Below are positions 58,599-64,000 of a DNA stretch of 64,000 nucleotides, in pieces. The DNA lies in contig JAWZYV010006116.1 in NCBI GenBank assembly GCA_038373885.1, positions 134,001-198,000 on the forward strand, written 5' to 3'. Under the pieces are notes generated by a model. It did not search any database, was not told the origin of the DNA, and worked only from the letters and a program-made list of their open reading frames with translations. This stretch comes from Cheiracanthium punctorium. Its lineage: Eukaryota > Arthropoda > Arachnida > Araneae > Cheiracanthiidae. The translations under genes and the position numbers were made by a program. The first letter of the stretch is position 1. Each line of letters opens with the position of its first letter.

Positions 58599-59926
58599 AT
58601 GAAATTACATACAACAAAGAATCTTTTTTTCCCATTGGTCGATTATTTTGCCCATCTGTGGCTGCAAGCATGGCCAGATTGGCTAATCTGTGGCTGCAAG
58701 CATGCTACAGATTTAAGCTCTGATCGTACAGCCAATTCTTTATACAATCATGCTGTAAAAATTTTAAATGAATTTGAATATGGTTCAAAACTTGTTGCAC
58801 AGACTTACGATGGTGCTGCTGTTATGGCTTCAGAACATGCAGGAGTACAGAAAAGAATTCGCGAAAAATACCCAAACGCTATTTTTGTGCATTGTTATGC
58901 ACACAGATTAAATTTAGTTTTAGCTCAATCAGCAAGTTTTATTAAAGAAGTTAAGGTCTTCTTTTCTACTCTCTCTGGCTTAGAACGTTCTTTTCGAAAT
59001 CTACGAAAAGAGCTGAAGCCCTCGACACCCTCCTCAGGAAAAGATTTCCTTAAATAGAACGAACTCAATGGCAGTATCATAGCCGCCTCGTTGAAACTGT
59101 CTATGAAAACAGAGAAGGAATTGATAACTTATTCTTTTCGATAATTGAAAACCCCGAAGAATGGGATACGGAAACAATTTCTTCTGCTCGCGGACTTCTC
59201 TCGATTTTAAGGGATTTTGATTTCATTTTCATGCTGAAAATATTTTCTTCAATTTTCCCACAGTCAGATGCTCTGTTCAAAGTTTTGCAAGCAAAGAGAT
59301 GCGACATCGCTTTCTGCAATTCGCAAATAGAAGTTTTTAAGCGCTCCATGCAGAAATTGCGGGAAGAATTTGACCGATTTTGGAAAAAAACTGAAAATTT
59401 TCTACTTTCAAATGATGGGTCTGGCCCAAAGAGGATTCGAATTGACTCTAGAAGGAGGAAGAAAGAAAAGCCTCTTATAAACGGCTTTTTTTATGAGATT
59501 ATTGATGTTGTGTGCCAGAATATTTCTCTGAGGTTTTCAGACAATAATAAGCTCATTTTTTTGAATGTCCTTGATGGCAAATTTTTTCCGGCATATAAAG
59601 TCTCATTCCCTGGAAAATCTTTTTTGAATTTAAAAGAAAATTATGGGGCATTTTTTGATTTTGTTGCTCTGAAGAGTGAGCTGACAGTTATATTTTCAGA
59701 CGCAGATATGATAAAAGAAAGTTTGTACCATTTATACCAATTTATGTATGTCACTCAACTTTCAAAAGTTTTCCCTGAAGTTTTCAAATTGTGCAAACTG
59801 GTTTTATCTATACCAGCGACGAGTACAGCAAATGAACGTTCATTTTCGACTTTGAAAAGATTAAAAAAATATTTGAGAAATTCAGTAAAGCAGGACAAAG
59901 ACATTTTTGAAAACACTTCAGTCTAA
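58599..59926 (+). pseudogene. hAT transposase C-terminal half (Tip100/ZMYM1-like)
   Basis: Two long frames joined by one frameshift near 59050. The first (58599-59057) has V-A-Q-T-Y-D-G-A-A-V-M-A (second catalytic Asp) and F-V-H-C-Y-A-H-R-L-N-L-V-L, both typical of the family. After the shift the text continues E-N-P-E-E-W-D-T and R-G-L-L-S-I-L-R-D-F-D-F. It ends with A-T-S-T-A-N-E-R-S-F-S-T-L-K-R, the hAT dimerisation motif, stop at 59924-59926. The N-terminal half with the TTF finger and D-E-T-T-D is absent; the frame starts in a short tandem duplication (atctgtggctgcaagcatg twice). This is better preserved than the neighbour upstream, so it came from a different, later insertion. Confidence 0.88.
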
Positions 59927-60188
59927 ACCCACTTTCTTAGATGAAGTTATAGATATATTTAGTAAGAAAAACAGAAGAATCAAGCTCAGTTATAAATAAT
60001 AACTTTTATCTGTTTATTACACCCTCATTACCTTACTTATTACATCTCTGTAAAATGAAGTCTTCTTTGAATAATTGTATGTAATTTTATTACATTAGTG
60101 TGCGTATGTATATAAAAATTATAATATATTTCTTCTAATGAATCTATAAAGTTGCTTCCCTACTTTTAAAATCTACGCTATGCCATTG

Positions 60189-60230
60189 ATATACAGGTAC
60201 AGAATTTGTGAAAATTCTGTACCTGTATAT
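60189..60230. repeat. Perfect 19-bp-stem hairpin
   Basis: atatacaggtacagaattt and its exact complement are separated by gtga. The word aggtacagaattttc also occurs at 57350, on the other side of the hAT remnants, so the two may be eroded ends of one element spanning 57350-60230. Confidence 0.6.
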
Positions 60231-60975
60231 ATTACCATTTACCGCATAAATTAAGGAATAAACGAATGTTGGCGCTTCTTACTGTTGGCGAAAAATCTCT
60301 TGTAGGCGAGAAGTAATATCTATTCGCCTAAGAGAGATAGCGTTGTAGCGCGAGTTCACTGCATCCGCAAAATAAAATAACACATTCAACTGATTGTTAG
60401 AGCGAAATTCCCATTTGTGTTAGTTAGTTATAGTTAGTTATCTGTTTATTTTCCGTATTCTATGTCTTCTGGAGACTTCTGACGTGTACATTTTCCTTTG
60501 AATGTTTATCGAAGAGATATCATGGTCTACGTACATAATACACTTTAAACGGCTGCATAAAGTGCAAAAATATTGTATCGTTTTAGATATAAAATTTGCC
60601 GATAATAACGAATGCAAAACGTTTAAACATTTATTCAAATATCTACATATAGTATCGGTAATTTGTTTCAGAATGTGAAAATTTCTGGCAAAAGCGACTT
60701 TCATGGCTAGTATTATTTAAAACAATTTCAGGAAAGAGAGAAAATACCTCTTAAAATCGTGACTATGAAATCAGATTTTCATACCAATACAAAAATATTT
60801 GTTAAAAAATAACTAAATTGATTTAAAAAATATATTCTATTACAGATATATAATAGCATTGCCAACCTAGTCTCCCGATATTCTTTTATAAATCTTCATA
60901 TTATATATATCCTACATATTAATTCATGTTTGCAAAGAACTGATAAATTTTGAAATAGTGCTTACTATATTTTAG
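60231..60975. other. End of intron D
   Basis: AT-rich; a short repeat (tagttagttatagttagtta) at 60422-60440. No gene seen other than the start of exon E at 60976. Confidence 0.4.
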
Positions 60976-61103
60976 GGTGGCTATGCAATTAGCGAAGAAA
61001 TGTGTGTTAATTACGTTCACTACTTCCCAAAGACGAATTTGGAAGTTTGCAAAAGTTCTATTGATTCGAAAGTACTTCGAAGTTACTTTCAGTACATGCA
61101 CGA
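60976..61103 (+). CDS. Tbh: Tyramine/dopamine beta-hydroxylase, internal exon E with CuM Met ligand
   Basis: 42 codons plus two bases. It begins G-G-Y-A-I-S and then reads E-E-M-C-V-N-Y-V-H-Y-F-P-K-T, followed by L-E-V-C-K-S-S. The Met codon at 61000-61002 is the position of the third CuM ligand in DBH/PHM. The acceptor is tatattttag (ag at 60974-60975). The donor is gtaagt at 61104: the exon must end at A61103, because reading on through GAG would meet TAA. It ends in phase 2, so at least one more exon lies beyond base 64000. From here to the end of the window is intron. Confidence 0.93.
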
Positions 61104-62776
61104 GTAAGTACATTACATTCTTTCTGTGTTTGTTTATCACTTATAAAAGCATTTATAATGCAGTTATATTCTTATTTTACTTTTAGCCATTTAATAACAT
61201 TTTTGAAACTAGTATCCTTTGCACTTTCAAATGTATTGTGCTTTTTTGGTAAAAATTCTAACTCTTTTCGGCTTTTGTTGCTTCATATCGAACTAAATTT
61301 AAAACATGCAAACGCAATGTAAATAAAAGTAAACGGAGTCTCAAAGCACAATAAATAAATAAAATTGTTATACACAGGCATTGTAAAAGGACGTATTTTT
61401 GTGCTTGACTTTTGTCTTCAGCTAGCAGAGTATATTTTGCTATTTGACTTACGCTTGAAATGTTATTTTTTTTTTTACTTCGCCGTCATAAATTTTAAGA
61501 TATATATCTATGAGAATCTTAAGATATATATCTATGTATGCCCTTGTTCCTTGTTTTGGAGATATATTATATTTGCTCCTGCACTTAAATGAATTTTCGA
61601 ATTAAAATCTCGTGCAAGTTGACTTGTATTCAAATATGCTTCTCAGCCAATTATAGCAATTCTATCTTATTGAGAAGCACTAGCAAAGCACTTGAAAGCT
61701 AGTACCAACAAACCTAAAATTTTATTTTCTTTCAAAAGCGTGAGTGGTTTGGAAGAATTAAACGAATAAATATAGATCGTAACATGCCACTTCAGTATTG
61801 TAACTAAAAAAATTACATGTATTATTTTTGTAAAAGTAAAATAAATAATTGTTACAAAGCCTATTCTAATGTTTAACTGAAACTTGTTTTAGGTTGTACA
61901 ATAATAATAATAGTAATAATTAATAATTTGCTTAACGCTTTTATGAATGTATCCCATTTTTGAAATAAATGTATTGTTTTTCTTCTTTTTTACCTATATT
62001 TCTGATTTTATAGATATTAAAAAATTTAAAAACTAGTTTGATATTTATTCTACTCCACGGAGAGATGATTAAATAAGCATCAAGAAACCAAATATAATAG
62101 CACCAATAAAAAATTATAATAGCAGACCAGTTTCAGCATATGAAAGATCTTCATATCTCTGACAGTTTTTAGGATATAACTCTCAAATTTTGTCCATCAC
62201 TTCATTAGTGCATGGGGGCATATTTCAGTAACTGGGAATTTTTTTGTATGTAATTCGTATACTAATTTAAAAGAGTAGCCATTTCCAATATAAAGTTTAA
62301 TAAAAAGTACTCTTTGTGACACGCTTAATTGTTGCATGGCGTTATATATTGTAAGTGTGTTGTTAACATAAAAGGTTGCTAAAATTAACATTCATATATA
62401 TATATATACTGTTACCTTTTCAAATTTAAAACATTGTTCCTGTTTTATTTTATTTCCAACTTTTTGTTAAAAAAGTTCTTGAGGAGGCAAAAATGATACT
62501 TTGCTATTATCTAACACATACGATAAAATTTTAATCAGTGAAATATCATTAACTGTTATAACAGAAATCTCAAAACAAAGCTCTGAGATATTTATTTTTA
62601 AAGAAAACTCACTGGAGATTAGGAAAACTCACTGTCTGTCACGTGTTTTGAGCTCTCTAATAAACGCACCCCCCCTCCTCCGTAATCAGATGCCCCTCAC
62701 GTAGGTTTACCATTACACAAACATGAAAGTAAACCTTTCACGTGGTTTTCCTTAAACGTATTTCAAATTTATAAGA
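61104..62776. other. Intron after exon E, first part
   Basis: AT-rich. A 25-bp word (cttaagatatatatctatg) is tandemly doubled at 61496-61538. No exon recognised. Confidence 0.45.
62136..62290. repeat. Solo arm of the 31628-34054 element family
   Basis: Words such as cttcatatctctgacag, ttcattagtgcatggggg and cagtaactgggaatttttt match, in order, the right inverted arm at 33763-33870. Neither terminus is present. Confidence 0.65.
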
Positions 62777-63659
62777 GTAGGGCAAAGTAGCCCATAATAA
62801 TCCCCTTTAGGGGAAAACTTGTATCACCTAACATAAAACTTGTCCCTTTGCTATCATATTTTACACTATATTTTGTATTAGAAACGCATTTTAATAATAT
62901 TTTGAAAGCATACTGAGTAGTAAATAAAGTAGAATTTTGAGAAAGTGTCCAGTGAAAGAAAGAATTATTTTACCCTCAACCAAAGGGTAAAATCATCCTT
63001 TATTTGAAAATAATTGCAGATTGTTTTTCATCGGCAAAATAGAAGATGTAAAGGACTACACATAATGATATAAAATAAGTTTTAGAATCAAAGCCTAATT
63101 TAATTTATAGGAATTTTAAAATAAAAAAGTGTCACAAACAATAAAATGGAATATTTCAAAATTATAATTCAAAAATTATGGCCTACAAAATAAAATAAAT
63201 AATATAATAGGGAATCACGCATTTTGAGAGTGGTTGAAGGGCTGCCATGTTGCTAGGACCCGGTACTGAAGTTTCTTCTGTCGATGGATCATTTTACCTA
63301 TTAACATGACAGCCCACTTTAGATCATATTACTAGAAGACTACACGACGATGATGAGAAATCTAAAACATACTCCACTGAGTAACCCACGTCATATTTCT
63401 GTACATGAAAGACTGTATATCTAGATAAATAGGAAAGATAGTGTTTTCCTTATAATAGATGTAGATGTCATAAAACCCAATTTTTCGAAGAATTCTATTT
63501 AGACGCGTAATATTATGAACGCTTGAATGCTGCCATTGCTTCTTCTTCATTTGGCACAACCAGTTTATGTGTTACCTGGTAGAAAGCGCTAGCCGTATCT
63601 AAGAAAGCATATGCGGATCGTTTTACTCCCTAGGATCATTATGGGCCACCTTACCCTAC
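62777..63659. mobile_element. Inverted-repeat element of the 'aaaatgatc' family, copy 2
   Basis: The left end gtagggcaaagtagcccata and the right, reversed, gtagggtaaggtggcccata match in inverted orientation. It is collinear with the copy at 36341-37220. Non-coding. Confidence 0.78.
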
Positions 63660-63898
63660 GTGAAAGACAAAATAAATAAGAAAGTTACTGGTTACCTTAC
63701 AACAGATTTTTTTAAAACCCTTTCTTTCGAAGAATTCTATTTAGATGCATTATACTATGGCCGCTTGAATATTCCATTGCTTATTTTTCACTTGGCACAA
63801 CTAGTTTGTGTGTTACTCGGTAAATAGCGCTACCTGTTTCAAAGAAAACATATGTGGATCATTTTGCCCCGTAGGATCATTTTGGACCACCTTCCCCT
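63660..63898. repeat. Tandem partial copy of the same element's right end
   Basis: The last 240 bp repeat the right third of the preceding element (cgaagaattctatttagatg, ggcacaactagtttgtgtg, ggatcattttggaccacc). This suggests unequal exchange or insertion of a truncated copy next to the full one. Confidence 0.75.
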
Positions 63899-64000
63899 AT
63901 TTCTACTTTTTATTACTTAATTTTCTGTCACATAATAAACTTCAAGGGGAAAAAATGTTTATTAAACGCACTTTTACACAATAATCTTTACGTACATCTT

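Noticed and set aside
57180..60355. hAT ends at cagtggagtc (57175) and gagttcactg (60350)
   Set aside because: Only a few bases match in inverted orientation and the outer octamers do not agree.

Overview
The window is AT-rich animal nuclear DNA, almost certainly from an arthropod with a large, repeat-filled genome. The only host gene I can recognise is on the + strand: five internal exons of a copper type II monooxygenase of the dopamine/tyramine beta-hydroxylase type (20484-20586, 35097-35263, 53262-53444, 56016-56075, 60976-61103). All have GT/AG borders and compatible phases, and together they read as the second half of the catalytic core. In arthropods this enzyme is normally tyramine beta-hydroxylase, which makes octopamine. 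The first exons (DOMON domain, CuH site) and the last ones lie outside the window or were not recognised. The window is therefore essentially one gene with introns of about 14.5, 18.0, 2.6 and 4.9 kb, plus upstream intron or flank.

Everything else that can be explained is transposable-element DNA. From the left: an unclassified inverted-repeat element (2637-4282); a three-level nest at 4837-9834 (a hAT element with a perfect 8-bp target duplication, holding a 275-bp hAT MITE, a fragment of its own zinc-finger domain, and an unclassified element with arms of about 0.8 kb that in turn holds a Tc1); and a BEL/Pao retrotransposon on the - strand (11580-17737) with near-identical LTRs but broken reading frames.

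Intron 1 holds a mariner nested in a hAT MITE, a TCTTGTATT minisatellite beside a Tc1 fragment, a Tc1 pseudogene split by a MITE, a mariner-like element with long inverted repeats that contains a second element, and a tRNA-derived SINE with an 18-bp target duplication. Intron 2 holds an element with a repetitive GAGAC-rich end, several MITEs, a 75-bp tandem array, a Merlin-type (ISXO2-like) transposase remnant, and a Tc1 inserted in a TA run inside another mariner-like element. Introns 3 and 4 hold a TTAA-flanked MITE, a long inverted repeat, a small CCCTAGTAGCACAA element, a SINE fragment and two different hAT transposase pseudogenes side by side. The last 3 kb hold a repeat family also found at 36341-37220.

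No tRNA, rRNA, CRISPR or prokaryotic-type operon was seen. The most unusual signal is a group of three elements with related termini (CCC-N5-6-AGCACA-like) whose interiors carry three different short palindromic words in many copies.
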